Assembly: GCA_913045275.1 (NCBI GenBank)
Contig: CAJWPG010000009.1
Coordinates: 1-35,721 of the forward strand
Reading direction: 5' to 3'
Length of the DNA: 35,721 bases
Source: an uncultured Pelagibacteraceae bacterium
Lineage (GTDB): Bacteria; Pseudomonadota; Alphaproteobacteria; Pelagibacterales; Pelagibacteraceae
Positions 7,978-17,340 of this stretch are shown one piece after another; position 1 is the first letter of the stretch, and each line of letters begins with the position of its first letter. The position numbers and the translations under genes are program-made. The notes beneath the pieces were generated by a model. It was not told where the DNA came from, searched no databases, and worked only from the letters and a program-made list of their open reading frames with translations.

Positions 7978-8946
7978 ATGTATAGAAGTCTATTTATTTC
8001 CTCTGGATTTCATGTTGGAATTATTATTTTAAGTATACTTGCATTTCCTTTTATTGCAAAAAAACCAATCGATGTTCTTCCAGTAATTTCTGTTGAACTA
8101 ATAGAAATTGGAAAACTTACAAATATTCCATTTGCACCAAAAGCAAAAAAAATAATTGAAAAAATAAAAAAAAAAAATGAAAAATTAGCATCTGAACAAG
8201 CCCCACCTAAAAAAATAAAAAAAGAAAAAAATAAAAAAGTAAATTTAGATGAAAATAAAGAAATTAAAGAATTAGCTTCTAAAAAAACACCAACTCCAGA
8301 GAATAAAATAAAAAAAATAAAAAAAGAAAAATTAGAATCCGTGGCCCTACCTGATAAAAAAAAAAAAAATATTAAGCTTAAAGAAGAAAAAAAACAAAAA
8401 CCTTCAAAAGAGATCAAAAAAGACAAGAATTTAAAAAAAAATATAAAAAAAATAAAACCAAGTGTAGAAGAGACAAAAGTTAAACAGGTTTCTGAATTTG
8501 AAAAAAAAGAACTGTTTGACCTTAATAATATCGCTGCTTTAATTGATAAATCAAAGGAAGATTTTGGAGAAACAAATAAAAAGTTGAATAAAATAACACA
8601 GTCTCAAGATTCATCTATGGATTCATCCAAATTAACACTTAGCGAAGAAGATGCATTAAAGGCCCAAATTTTTGGTTGTTGGAGTATACCTTTAGGTTTA
8701 CCATATAATGAGGACTTATTAGTAAGAATTAAATTAAAATTGAGACCGGATGGAACTTTGATCAAAACAGAGATATTAGATCATGCAAGAATGAATATGC
8801 CGGGTCAAGGTTTTTTCAGAGTACTTGCAGAAAGCGCTTTAAGAGCTATTCAATTATGTCAACCATTAAAAGTACCAACCAGTGGATATGAAAGATGGAA
8901 AGATCTTCAATTAAATTTTGACGCAAGGGAAATGTTGGGAGGTTGA
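7978..8946 (+). CDS. tolA: Tol-Pal system protein TolA
   Basis: TolA spans the periplasm from the inner membrane TolQR motor to Pal and TolB. 322 residues in three parts: a membrane segment near residues 5-27, a very Lys/Glu-rich helix from about 45 to 180, and a C-terminal domain from about 215 to 322 that includes [38 protein letters not shown] and the closing [13 protein letters not shown]. Two cysteines (in FGCWS and IQLCQP) could form the disulfide seen in TolA C-terminal domains. Codon choice makes the linker DNA nearly pure A, including a run of 14 A at 8356-8369 read as KKKKN. Call rests on position between tolR and tolB as well as architecture. Confidence 0.93.
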   Translation: MYRSLFISSGFHVGIIILSILAFPFIAKKPIDVLPVISVELIEIGKLTNIPFAPKAKKIIEKIKKKNEKLASEQAPPKKIKKEKNKKVNLDENKEIKELASKKTPTPENKIKKIKKEKLESVALPDKKKKNIKLKEEKKQKPSKEIKKDKNLKKNIKKIKPSVEETKVKQVSEFEKKELFDLNNIAALIDKSKEDFGETNKKLNKITQSQDSSMDSSKLTLSEEDALKAQIFGCWSIPLGLPYNEDLLVRIKLKLRPDGTLIKTEILDHARMNMPGQGFFRVLAESALRAIQLCQPLKVPTSGYERWKDLQLNFDAREMLGG

Positions 8947-10298
8947 TGAAAATAATTAAATTGTTAACAGGTATTTGCATATTTTTTTTATCTTATACAT
9001 CTAACTCATTTTCTTTAATAGAAGTTGATATTACAAGAGGAAATTTAAATCCTTTACCGATAGCAGTTTCTCCACTTTCTCAAAATAATAAAACAAAGAA
9101 AATATTTCAAAATAAATTAAATCTAGATGATTTAGGTTTAGAAATCTCTAAAGTAATTGAGAATAATTTAAAACAATCTGGTTTATTTAATCCACTTAGC
9201 AAAGATGCGTTTTTGCAAAAACCTGATATTGCACACTTAAAACCAAGATTTGAAGATTGGTCTTTGATCAAAGCTCAAGCATTAATTACTGGAAAGGTAT
9301 TAATTGAAAATGATAAACTTAAAGTCGAATTTAGATTGTGGGATGTATTGGCCGCAAGAGAGATGTTGGCTTTATCTTTTACCACTGTTCCAAACAACTG
9401 GCGAAGAGTTGGTCATATAATAACAGATAAAGTTTATGAAAGATTAACTGGTGAAAAAGGATATTTTGATACTAGAATAATTTATGTTTCCGAAGAGGGA
9501 CCAAAGACGCAAAGAGTAAAAAAACTTGCAATAATGGATCAAGATGGTTTTAATATAAAATATTTAACCTTAGGCAATGAACTTGTTTTAACACCAAGGT
9601 TTAATCCTACAAATCAGATGGTAACTTATCTTTCTTATTTTAGAAATTTACCTAGAGTGTATTTATTGGATATTGAGACAGGAATTCAAGAAGTAGTTGG
9701 AGATTTTCCCGGAATGACATTTGCACCCAGATTCTCCCCAGATGGAAAAAAAATAATTATGAGTTTTGCTAAAGATGGCAACTCTGATATTTACACCATG
9801 GACATAGAGAATAGAATAGTTGAAAGAATAACCAACCACCCTTCGATTGATACATCTCCATCATACTCACCAAACGGTAAACATATAACGTTCAATTCTG
9901 ATAGAAGCGGCTATCAACAAATCTATGTAATGAAAAGCGATGGAAGCAATGTTAAGAGAATTTCATTTGGCAATGGTATATACGGAACTCCAGTTTGGTC
10001 TCCTAGAGGTGATTTAATCGCTTTTACAAAATTACATAAAGGAAAATTTTATATAGGAGTTATGAGAACTGATGGAAAAGGCGAAAGACTTTTAACTGAA
10101 AATTTTTATCAAGAGGCTCCTTCCTGGGCACCCAATGGAAGAGTGATAATTTTTTATAGGGAAACAAAAACAAATAAAGAAGGAGAAGGATTTAGCGCTA
10201 AATTATGGTCCATAGATTTAACAGGATACAACGAGAGGTTGGTTGAAACCGAAACAGATGCTTCAGACCCATCTTGGTCATCTTTGTTAAGTAATTAA
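8946..10298 (+). CDS. tolB: Tol-Pal system periplasmic beta-propeller protein TolB
   Basis: TolB is a periplasmic partner of Pal and TolA. From the ATG at 8946 it has 450 residues. A signal peptide is visible at 1-23 (KIIKLL basic start, hydrophobic GICIFFLSY, then SNSFS). The N-terminal domain (about 25-165) includes [17 protein letters not shown] and FRLWDV; then WD40-like propeller blades repeat the pattern SPDGKKI / DIYTMDIEN / [15 protein letters not shown] / QIYVMKSDG, ending in [14 protein letters not shown] just upstream (8943) is in frame, but ATG at 8946 gives a TGATG overlap with tolA and a normal signal peptide, so I prefer it. pal follows after 98 bases. Confidence 0.96.
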   Translation: MKIIKLLTGICIFFLSYTSNSFSLIEVDITRGNLNPLPIAVSPLSQNNKTKKIFQNKLNLDDLGLEISKVIENNLKQSGLFNPLSKDAFLQKPDIAHLKPRFEDWSLIKAQALITGKVLIENDKLKVEFRLWDVLAAREMLALSFTTVPNNWRRVGHIITDKVYERLTGEKGYFDTRIIYVSEEGPKTQRVKKLAIMDQDGFNIKYLTLGNELVLTPRFNPTNQMVTYLSYFRNLPRVYLLDIETGIQEVVGDFPGMTFAPRFSPDGKKIIMSFAKDGNSDIYTMDIENRIVERITNHPSIDTSPSYSPNGKHITFNSDRSGYQQIYVMKSDGSNVKRISFGNGIYGTPVWSPRGDLIAFTKLHKGKFYIGVMRTDGKGERLLTENFYQEAPSWAPNGRVIIFYRETKTNKEGEGFSAKLWSIDLTGYNERLVETETDASDPSWSSLLSN

Positions 10299-10338
10299 GG
10301 GTTATTATTGAAAATTGCAGTAAATTAAGTTGATTTTT

Positions 10339-10370
10339 TTGCTTGAAACCTCTATTTAGTTGTGAATAAG
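10339..10370 (+). promoter_or_regulatory. Possible promoter of pal
   Basis: The 98-base tolB-pal spacer contains TTGCTTGAA (from 10339) and, 16 bases after CTTGAA, the hexamer GAATAA at 10364-10369 preceded by TG, an extended -10-like arrangement. This would place a start near 10376 and a short leader with a good ribosome site. In a genome this AT-rich such matches arise by chance, so this is a weak call. Confidence 0.3.
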
Positions 10371-10385
10371 TTCTAAAATTATATT

Positions 10386-10391
10386 AAGGAG
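10386..10391 (+). promoter_or_regulatory. Strong Shine-Dalgarno site of pal
   Basis: AAGGAG ends 5 bases before the pal ATG at 10397. It is the clearest ribosome-binding site I could see in the window; most other genes start close to the previous stop with no purine-rich match. It fixes the pal start and suggests high translation of this abundant lipoprotein. Confidence 0.75.
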
Positions 10392-10396
10392 CATTA

Positions 10397-10891
10397 ATGA
10401 ATTTAAGCAAAATTTTGAAGAATATTTTTCTAGTAATACTGTTTGGTCTGGTTGTGGCTGCTTGTGCAACTAAAAAAACAACCACAACGGCAAAAGTAGA
10501 TTCTCAAATTCAAGGCGATGTATACATTGGATCAGATACAGTTGAAGAATTAGCAAAAGGAGTTCCAGATAGAGTATTCTTTGCAACTAATGAGTCAATC
10601 TTAACTACAAAGTCAAGAGACACGTTAAGAAAACAAGCGGCTTGGTTAAGAGAAAATACAAATGTAAATGTTGTTATAGAAGGTCATGCGGATGAAAGAG
10701 GAACTAGAGAGTACAATTTAGCTTTAGGAGAAAGAAGAGCAAATGCTGCTAAAGATTATCTAATGACATATGGAATTTCAGCAGATCGTATATCAGTAAT
10801 TAGTTATGGAAAAGAAAGACCAGTGGATCCAGGATCAAATCCATTATCTTGGTCAAAAAACAGAAGATCAGTTACAGTCAAAGCTAATTAA
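10397..10891 (+). CDS. pal: Peptidoglycan-associated lipoprotein Pal
   Basis: Pal is an outer membrane lipoprotein that binds peptidoglycan and holds the membrane to the wall; the Tol motor relocates it to the division site. 164 residues. The lipoprotein signal peptide ends in a lipobox LVVAAC with the acylated Cys at 23. A short Thr/Lys-rich linker leads to an OmpA-like domain (about 60-164) with the peptidoglycan motif VIEGHADERGTREYNLALGE and RRANAAKDYL, then ISYGKERPVDPG and NRRSVTVK. It has its own spacer, Shine-Dalgarno site and a strong terminator downstream, so it may be expressed apart from tolQRAB. Confidence 0.97.
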   Translation: MNLSKILKNIFLVILFGLVVAACATKKTTTTAKVDSQIQGDVYIGSDTVEELAKGVPDRVFFATNESILTTKSRDTLRKQAAWLRENTNVNVVIEGHADERGTREYNLALGERRANAAKDYLMTYGISADRISVISYGKERPVDPGSNPLSWSKNRRSVTVKAN

Positions 10892-10910
10892 AATATTAAA
10901 ATTCTTAATC

Positions 10911-10954
10911 AAAGACCCCGTGGTAAATTAAATTTATTCGGGGTCTTTATTTTG
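10911..10954 (+). terminator. Intrinsic terminator after pal
   Basis: A perfect 10-base stem, AAAGACCCCG at 10911-10920 with CGGGGTCTTT at 10939-10948, encloses an 18-base AT-rich loop and is followed by ATTTT. The G+C block stands out sharply from the AT-rich surroundings. Because the stem starts with AAA and ends with TTT it also works to a degree on the other strand, but no minus-strand gene needs it here. It separates pal from cpoB. Confidence 0.88.
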
Positions 10955-10980
10955 CCATTATTATAAATAGACATAATTTA

Positions 10981-11976
10981 ATGCATAAATATTTGAAGAA
11001 AATACTATTTTTTATTATTTGGCCATTAGCAATTATTTCAAATTTAAAAGCTGAAACTACAGATATTAAAGAAATTTTAGAAATTATTCAAAAAGATCTC
11101 AGAACTTTAGAGAGAGCCGTTTATTCAGAGTCGTTTTCTACATCTTCAAAAAGTTCTTCAACTCAAGATACGACAAGTCAAAATGCAGAAGATGTTCTAA
11201 CAAAACATTTATTAAAACTTTCTGAGATTGAAAAACAATTTCAAGAATTAACAAACAAATATGAAGAAATAAATTTTAAAATGGATAAATTATCCTTAAG
11301 ATTGTCAAAAGTCCAAGCTGATAATCAACTGCGCTTCAAAAACCTAGAAAACAATACAATAATAAACAATACAGAAAACAATTCTTTAACTTCTTTACCC
11401 AAAACAGATATAAATCAGAAAAAAATTCTACCAGGATCTTCACAGCCACAAGAACTTGGAACCATATCATATAAAGATATGACTACTAACGACGAAACTC
11501 AAGTTGTTCAATCGGTAGATTCAACCAAAACTGTATCTACAGAAATATTTCAATCTGAGGAAAAAATATTGCCAGAAGGAACTCCAAAAGAGCAATATGA
11601 ATTTGCTACGAGTTTTTTAAAAGTAGGAGACTATAATATGGCTGAGAGAGCATTCAGAGAGTTTGTTGACAATAATCCTGATAACGAATTTTCTGGAAAT
11701 GCACAATACTGGTATGCCGAAACATTTAGAATAAGACAGTTATATACTGACGCTGCTTCTGCATATTTGGAAGGTTATCAAAAATATCCAAAAAGCGAAA
11801 AGGCTCCTATAAATTTATTAAAACTTGGAGTATCATTAGTTCAGATAGGAGAAAAAGATCAAGGATGCTTAATGATTGTAGGTGTTAAAAAACAATATCC
11901 AAATGCAACTCAATCAGTGCTTCAAAAAGCAAAATATGAAGAAAAGAAATTTGAGTGCAAAAAAGAAAATTCATAA
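10981..11976 (+). CDS. cpoB: Tol-Pal associated periplasmic protein CpoB (YbgF)
   Basis: CpoB binds TolA and coordinates peptidoglycan synthesis with outer membrane constriction in E. coli. 331 residues: signal peptide at about 1-24 (basic MHKYLKK, hydrophobic ILFFIIWPLAIIS, LKAE), a coiled-coil trimerisation region up to about 120, a Ser/Thr-rich linker, and C-terminal TPR repeats from about 205 starting with PKEQYEFATSFLKVGDYNMA and including FSGNAQYWYAETFRIRQLY. Located 89 bases after pal and beyond the terminator, so it probably has its own promoter. The 3' end overlaps tilS by 41 bases. Confidence 0.93.
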   Translation: MHKYLKKILFFIIWPLAIISNLKAETTDIKEILEIIQKDLRTLERAVYSESFSTSSKSSSTQDTTSQNAEDVLTKHLLKLSEIEKQFQELTNKYEEINFKMDKLSLRLSKVQADNQLRFKNLENNTIINNTENNSLTSLPKTDINQKKILPGSSQPQELGTISYKDMTTNDETQVVQSVDSTKTVSTEIFQSEEKILPEGTPKEQYEFATSFLKVGDYNMAERAFREFVDNNPDNEFSGNAQYWYAETFRIRQLYTDAASAYLEGYQKYPKSEKAPINLLKLGVSLVQIGEKDQGCLMIVGVKKQYPNATQSVLQKAKYEEKKFECKKENS

Positions 11977-12985
11977 TTTTTATTTAGAAAAATTAAATAA
12001 TCCAAGAATAAAAAAAATTTATTCAGAATTTGAAAAAAATCTCGAAAAGTGTGATTTAAGCACATTTAGCATTGCTGTTTCTGGAGGTTCGGACAGTATG
12101 GCACTAGCTTTTTTAGCAAAGTGTCATTCTATAAAAAAAAATTTGAAACATCTTTATTTCACAGTAGATCATAAACTAAGATCTAACTCCACAAGAGAAG
12201 CCATACAAACAAAAAATCAATTAAAAAAGTTTGGAATAATATGTGAGATTTTAACTTGGAAAAATAATAAAACTTTTTCAAATTTTCAAGCCAAAGCTAG
12301 AGAAAAGAGATATGAGTTAATTTTTCAAAAAAGTTTAAAGAACAAAGTTAATTTGGTTTTAACCGCGCACCAAAAAAATGATCTATATGAAAATTTTTTT
12401 ATAAGACTATTAAGAGGCTCAGGATTAAAAGGTTTAAGTTCTTTCAAAAGCAATAAAAAAAAAATTAACAAAAATATTAATGTATATGTACTAAGACCTT
12501 TGTTGAATATTTCTAAACAAGATTTGTCCTATATAACCAGAAATACTTTTAAGTTTAATATTGAAGATCCTTCAAATGATAATGATAATTATTTAAGAAT
12601 AAAAATAAGAAAATTAATTAATCAACTAAACCAAGATGGTTTAACCTTTGAAAAATTTCAAGTTACACTTGAAAATCTTAATAAAAGCAACAAGGCAATC
12701 GAATTTTATGTAAAAAAAAATATTAAAGAAAATACAAAACAGTTAAATAGAAAAAAATCTATAATTATTAATGAATCTTTTTTTAATCAGCCTGATGAAA
12801 TAGTTTTTAGATCTCTTTCTGAATTAATACATAATATTGGAAATAAAATAAGCTACACTAGAGGAAAAAAAATATTAAATTTAATTAATAATATTAATTC
12901 TACAAAAAATTTTAAAAAAAAAACTCTATCAGGGTGTATTTTTGAAAAAGTTAATAAATCAATCATTATTTCTAGAGAAATCTAG
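11936..12985 (+). CDS. tilS: tRNA(Ile)-lysidine synthase TilS
   Basis: TilS attaches lysine to C34 of tRNA-Ile(CAU) so that it reads AUA, a codon used heavily in this AT-rich genome. With the ATG at 11936 it has 349 residues. The PP-loop ATP motif SGGSDS is at 49-54; DHKLRSNS, AREKRYELIF and LTAHQKNDLYENFFIRLLRGSG (the last two are N-type PP-ATPase TilS motifs) follow. The long upstream extension open to 11882 would overlap cpoB even more and is not needed; a TTG at 11951 is another possible start. Either way it overlaps cpoB out of frame. The C-terminal domain is short and Lys-rich compared with E. coli TilS (432 residues). Confidence 0.92.
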   Translation: MKKRNLSAKKKIHNFYLEKLNNPRIKKIYSEFEKNLEKCDLSTFSIAVSGGSDSMALAFLAKCHSIKKNLKHLYFTVDHKLRSNSTREAIQTKNQLKKFGIICEILTWKNNKTFSNFQAKAREKRYELIFQKSLKNKVNLVLTAHQKNDLYENFFIRLLRGSGLKGLSSFKSNKKKINKNINVYVLRPLLNISKQDLSYITRNTFKFNIEDPSNDNDNYLRIKIRKLINQLNQDGLTFEKFQVTLENLNKSNKAIEFYVKKNIKENTKQLNRKKSIIINESFFNQPDEIVFRSLSELIHNIGNKISYTRGKKILNLINNINSTKNFKKKTLSGCIFEKVNKSIIISREI

Positions 12986-13054
12986 GTTATTTGGTGAATT
13001 TTTGTAAAAAATGGTACTTGTTTAATCAGTAATAATTCTTACTTTATAATAGAA

Positions 13055-14947
13055 ATGAATTTCAAAAATTTAGCAATGTGGGGAATAATAGTTCTATTAA
13101 CAATAGGGCTATATAACATGTTTAAAAACCCCCAAGGATCAATTGGTGTAAAAAATAATATTATCTTTTCTGAATTTTTATCAGAGGTAGATAATGGAAG
13201 AGTTGTGCAAGTGGAAATACAAGGGAAAAATATCAAAGGAGTTTTTTCTAATGGAAAAATGTTTAATACTTACGCTCCAGATGATCCAAACTTGATTCAA
13301 AAATTAAGCGATAAAGGTGTTAGTATTTCAGCAAGCCCTTTGGAAGAAAAAATGCCATCACTTCTGGGAATATTATTGTCATGGTTTCCAATGTTATTAC
13401 TGATTGCTGTTTGGATATTTTTTATGAGACAAATGCAAGGCGGAAAAGGTGGAGCGATGGGTTTTGGAAAATCTAAAGCAAAAATGATGAATGAGTTAAA
13501 AGATAAGATAACTTTTAACGATGTTGCAGGAATAGAAGAAGCCAAAGAAGATTTAGAGGAAGTTGTAGAATTTTTAAAAGATCCAAGAAAATTCACTAGA
13601 CTTGGAGGAAAAATTCCAAGAGGCTGTTTGCTAGTAGGCCCTCCAGGAACGGGAAAAACTTTATTAGCTAGAGCGATTGCCGGTGAAGCTGGAGTTCCTT
13701 TTTTCACTATATCTGGATCAGATTTTGTTGAAATGTTTGTAGGAGTAGGCGCGTCAAGAGTTAGAGATATGTTTGAACAAGGAAAAAAACATGCTCCTTG
13801 TATAATTTTTATCGATGAAATAGATGCAGTTGGCAGAAGCAGAGGTGCGGGCCTAGGAGGAGGAAATGATGAAAGAGAACAAACCTTAAATCAGCTATTA
13901 GTTGAGATGGATGGTTTTGATACTAACGAAGGAGTTATAATTATTGCAGCAACAAATAGACCCGATGTATTAGATCCAGCTTTATTAAGACCAGGAAGAT
14001 TTGATAGGCAAGTAGTTGTTTCAAATCCAGATATATTAGGAAGAGAAAAAATATTAAAAGTTCATGCAAAAAAAATATCAATGGCGGCAGATGTAAATTT
14101 AAGAACTGTTGCTAGAGGAACTCCAGGTTTTTCAGGAGCAGATTTAGCGAATTTAGTTAATGAAGCCGCTTTACTGGCAGCTAGAAAAAATAAAAGAATT
14201 GTAACCAATCAAGAATTTGAAGAAGCAAAAGATAAAGTAATGATGGGTGCCGAAAGAAGATCTATGGTTATGTCCGAGGAAGAAAAAAAATTAACTGCAT
14301 ATCACGAAGCTGGACATGCTATAGTAACTATTAATGAGAAGGCGGCCTATCCTATTCATAAAGCCACGATAATCCCAAGAGGAAGAGCGCTTGGAATGGT
14401 TATGCAGCTGCCTGAAAGAGACGAAGTATCACAAACCAGAGAACAGTTGCATGCACAAATGGCAATAGCTATGGGCGGAAGAGTAGCAGAAGAAATTATA
14501 TTTGGCGAAGATAAAGTAACTACTGGAGCAGCTAGCGATATAGAGCAGGCCACAAAAAGAGCTAGAGCCATGGTTATGAGGGCGGGTTTAAGTAAAGAAC
14601 TTGGTCCCGTCGCTTATGGTGAAAACGAAGAAGAAGTGTTTTTGGGTAGATCTGTGGCAAGACAACAAAATATGTCCGAAGAAACTGCAAAAAAAGTTGA
14701 TAGCGAAATAAGAAAAATAGTAGACAAAGGTTATGACAGGGCCAAAAAATTACTCATTGAAAAAATAGATGACCTCCATAAGCTTGCAAAGACACTGTTA
14801 ACTTACGAAACATTGACCGGAAGTGAAATAGAGGATTTAATTAATAAAAATATTTACCCTAAAAACAAAGAAGATTTAAAAGTTGAAGAGGAAGATCAAG
14901 GTTCAGCCCTGGGATCTATTGGCTTAAAACCAAAGATTGTTCACTAA
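13055..14947 (+). CDS. ftsH: ATP-dependent zinc metalloprotease FtsH
   Basis: Membrane-bound AAA+ protease that removes misfolded membrane proteins and, in many proteobacteria, the heat-shock sigma factor RpoH, whose gene is about 4.5 kb away. 630 residues. Seen: membrane segments near 5-22 and 104-124 with a periplasmic domain between; Walker A GPPGTGKT at 195-202; Walker [13 protein letters not shown]; second region of homology [20 protein letters not shown]; zinc site HEAGH at 417-421, with a later acidic ligand. TATAAT lies only 4 bases before the ATG and there is no Shine-Dalgarno match. folP follows after 8 bases; ftsH-folP-glmM order is shared with E. coli. Confidence 0.98.
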   Translation: MNFKNLAMWGIIVLLTIGLYNMFKNPQGSIGVKNNIIFSEFLSEVDNGRVVQVEIQGKNIKGVFSNGKMFNTYAPDDPNLIQKLSDKGVSISASPLEEKMPSLLGILLSWFPMLLLIAVWIFFMRQMQGGKGGAMGFGKSKAKMMNELKDKITFNDVAGIEEAKEDLEEVVEFLKDPRKFTRLGGKIPRGCLLVGPPGTGKTLLARAIAGEAGVPFFTISGSDFVEMFVGVGASRVRDMFEQGKKHAPCIIFIDEIDAVGRSRGAGLGGGNDEREQTLNQLLVEMDGFDTNEGVIIIAATNRPDVLDPALLRPGRFDRQVVVSNPDILGREKILKVHAKKISMAADVNLRTVARGTPGFSGADLANLVNEAALLAARKNKRIVTNQEFEEAKDKVMMGAERRSMVMSEEEKKLTAYHEAGHAIVTINEKAAYPIHKATIIPRGRALGMVMQLPERDEVSQTREQLHAQMAIAMGGRVAEEIIFGEDKVTTGAASDIEQATKRARAMVMRAGLSKELGPVAYGENEEEVFLGRSVARQQNMSEETAKKVDSEIRKIVDKGYDRAKKLLIEKIDDLHKLAKTLLTYETLTGSEIEDLINKNIYPKNKEDLKVEEEDQGSALGSIGLKPKIVH

Positions 14948-14955
14948 GAGCTTTA

Positions 14956-16008
14956 ATGGAAAAATATTACACAAGAGCGTGTAATTTTTATTACGGTTCA
15001 AATTCAAAAAAAAAAATCAGTCAAAAAATTTCATTACCTTTAAATAGTAATAGTTTAATTTCATTTGATTCTATTGAATTAATAACTAGAAAATCAAAAA
15101 GAATAATAAACATAAATAAAATAAACAAATTACCAAGAAATATTAAAAAAAAAGTTTTTTTAGATTTAAAAAATATAATTAAAAAAAAAATTTTTTCCAA
15201 ATTAAAATTTGGAAAAGTTCCAATTTTGATGGGAGTTTTAAATGCTACGCCAGATAGTTTTTCTGACGGAGGAAAATTTTTAAATAATAAATCAGCAAAT
15301 AAACAAGTTAAAAAACTTTTAAATGAGGGAGCAATAATAATTGATTTAGGTGGAGAGTCAACAAGACCTGGTGCAGAAGAGATAGATTCGAAAGAAGAAT
15401 GGAAAAGAATTAAATTAAAGCTTAGTAGTTTAAGTAAACGAAAATGTATTATATCTTTAGATACTAGAAAAAGTTTTATAATAAAAAAAAGCTTACCATA
15501 TAAAGTAAGTTTGATTAATGATGTTTCGGGGTTAAGTCATGATAAAGATACAATTGAGGTATTAAAAAAATCTAAGATTCCTTTTGTGATACATCACATG
15601 CGGGACTCCCCTAAAACTATGCAGACCAACCCGAGTTACAAAAATGTACTTCTGGATATTTACGATTTTTTTGAAGAAAAATTAAAATTAATTAGAAAAA
15701 AAAATATAAAACATAATAATATAATTTTAGATCCAGGAATTGGTTTTGGTAAAAATTTGAAACATAATATTACTCTAATCAATAAAATTTCTATTTTTCA
15801 TTCTTTGGGTTTTCCAATAATGTTAGGATTGTCTAGAAAAAAATTTATAAAGGATCTTACGGGAGTTAATGATAGTAAAGAAAGAATAGGAGGAACGATA
15901 TCATCATGCATATACTCTTCTTTACAGGGTGTACAAATATTGAGAGTTCATGATGTTAATGAGGTTAATCAAGCACTTAAAGTATTTGAAAAATTACAAT
16001 TAAATTGA
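14956..16008 (+). CDS. folP: Dihydropteroate synthase
   Basis: Joins 6-hydroxymethyl-7,8-dihydropterin diphosphate and p-aminobenzoate to 7,8-dihydropteroate in folate synthesis; the sulfonamide target. 350 residues, about 70 longer than E. coli FolP because of an N-terminal extension of roughly 90 residues, a form common in alphaproteobacteria. The catalytic barrel begins PILMGVLNATPDSFSDGG, then IIDLGGESTRPGA, ISLDTRKS, INDVSGL, HHMRDSPKTMQ, LDPGIGFGK and ends with the LGLSRKKFI and RVHDVNEV stretches. It follows ftsH by 8 bases and its TGA overlaps the glmM ATG. Confidence 0.96.
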   Translation: MEKYYTRACNFYYGSNSKKKISQKISLPLNSNSLISFDSIELITRKSKRIININKINKLPRNIKKKVFLDLKNIIKKKIFSKLKFGKVPILMGVLNATPDSFSDGGKFLNNKSANKQVKKLLNEGAIIIDLGGESTRPGAEEIDSKEEWKRIKLKLSSLSKRKCIISLDTRKSFIIKKSLPYKVSLINDVSGLSHDKDTIEVLKKSKIPFVIHHMRDSPKTMQTNPSYKNVLLDIYDFFEEKLKLIRKKNIKHNNIILDPGIGFGKNLKHNITLINKISIFHSLGFPIMLGLSRKKFIKDLTGVNDSKERIGGTISSCIYSSLQGVQILRVHDVNEVNQALKVFEKLQLN

Positions 16009-17339
16009 TGAGCAAGAAATATTTTGGAACTGATGGTATAAGAGGCAGAGTTAATCAAGATAAGATTAATGGAGAAATGTTTTTTAAGTTTGGCTTAGCC
16101 GCAGGAACTTATTTTAAAAATATTAAAAAAAGTAAACAAACAGCAATAATTGCAAAAGATACCAGGCTCTCAGGGTATATTTTAGAGTCAGCATTAGTCT
16201 CAGGTTTAGCATCAGCTGGAATGCATGTTTATACATTAGGACCACTATCAACAAACGGACTTGCAATGTTAACTAAGAAAATGCGAGCTAACATGGGTAT
16301 AATGATCACGGCATCTCATAATCCATATTTTGATAACGGATTAAAATTGTTTGGTCCCGACGGTTTAAAGCTTTCTGACAATATAGAAAAAAAAATAGAA
16401 AAACTAATAGATTCAAAAATTATTAATAACCTTTCTATGCCTAAAAATTTAGGAAGAGTAAAGAGGTTGGAAAATGGAACAGATAATTATATTAAAATAT
16501 TAAAAAAAAATTTTCCTTCTTCATTTAGCCTTAAAAGAGTAAAGATAGCAATAGATTGTGCAAATGGAGCAGCTTATAAGTCTGGACCAAAGTTACTCAG
16601 ATCTCTTGGTGCAAAAGTTTTTGAAACAGGAGTTTCACCCAATGGTTTAAATATAAATGATAAATGTGGATCTACTTTTCCAAATAAAATTAAAGCTTTA
16701 ACAAAAAAACATAAAGCTGATATTGGAATTTCTTTAGATGGAGATGCAGATAGAATAATTATATGCGATGAAAAAGGCAATATTATCGATGGTGACAAAA
16801 TAATTGCTATGCTTGCAGAAAGATGGAAAAGAAAAAAAATTTTAAAAGGCGGAGTTGTAGGAACATTGATGTCCAATTATGGTTTAGAAAATTATTTTAA
16901 AAATGAAAAAATAAATTTTTTAAGATCTGATGTTGGTGACAGATATGTTAAAGAAATGATGAAAAAAAATAAATTTAATTTAGGAGGAGAGCAGTCAGGA
17001 CATATCATATTGGGAAAATTTGCAACCACCGGCGATGGTTTGTTAGTTGCTTTAGAAATACTTTTTTCAATGAGAAAAGGTAAAAGAGCAAGTGAGCTAT
17101 TTACAAAATTTGAACCTACCCCACAACTTTTAGAAAACGTTGCAGTTAAAGACAAATCAAAAATGGATACTTATAAATGCAAAAATGCAATAAAATTTGC
17201 AAATAAAATTATAAATGGTCATGGAAGAATATTAGTCAGAAAGTCTGGAACTGAATCTAAAATAAGAATTATGTGTGAATCAGAAAAAAAAAACTTGCTT
17301 TTAAAATGTATTAATATTGTAAAAAGATCAATTAATTAA
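16008..17339 (+). CDS. glmM: Phosphoglucosamine mutase
   Basis: Interconverts glucosamine 6-phosphate and glucosamine 1-phosphate, the second step toward UDP-GlcNAc for peptidoglycan and lipopolysaccharide. 443 residues from the ATG at 16008. Seen: FGTDGIRG at 6-13, the phosphoserine loop TASHNPYFDNG with Ser103, the metal loop SLDGDADR, the sugar-binding GGEQSGHI, and the phosphate-binding VRKSGTESKIRIM near the C-terminus. A TTG at 16005 is in frame directly upstream, but ATG at 16008 gives the TGATG overlap with folP and the usual N-terminus MSKKYFGTDG. thiD follows after one base. Confidence 0.97.
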   Translation: MSKKYFGTDGIRGRVNQDKINGEMFFKFGLAAGTYFKNIKKSKQTAIIAKDTRLSGYILESALVSGLASAGMHVYTLGPLSTNGLAMLTKKMRANMGIMITASHNPYFDNGLKLFGPDGLKLSDNIEKKIEKLIDSKIINNLSMPKNLGRVKRLENGTDNYIKILKKNFPSSFSLKRVKIAIDCANGAAYKSGPKLLRSLGAKVFETGVSPNGLNINDKCGSTFPNKIKALTKKHKADIGISLDGDADRIIICDEKGNIIDGDKIIAMLAERWKRKKILKGGVVGTLMSNYGLENYFKNEKINFLRSDVGDRYVKEMMKKNKFNLGGEQSGHIILGKFATTGDGLLVALEILFSMRKGKRASELFTKFEPTPQLLENVAVKDKSKMDTYKCKNAIKFANKIINGHGRILVRKSGTESKIRIMCESEKKNLLLKCINIVKRSIN

Positions 17340-17340
17340 A

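Noticed and set aside
8943..8945. TTG at 8943 as the tolB start, and likewise TTG at 16005 for glmM and 31484 for glyS
   Set aside because: An ATG lies one to six codons downstream, gives the expected N-terminus of each family, and makes the usual short contact with the preceding stop codon.
14956..15230. The long N-terminal part of FolP as a fused or broken gene
   Set aside because: Alphaproteobacterial dihydropteroate synthases commonly carry such an extension, and the frame runs without a break into the catalytic barrel.
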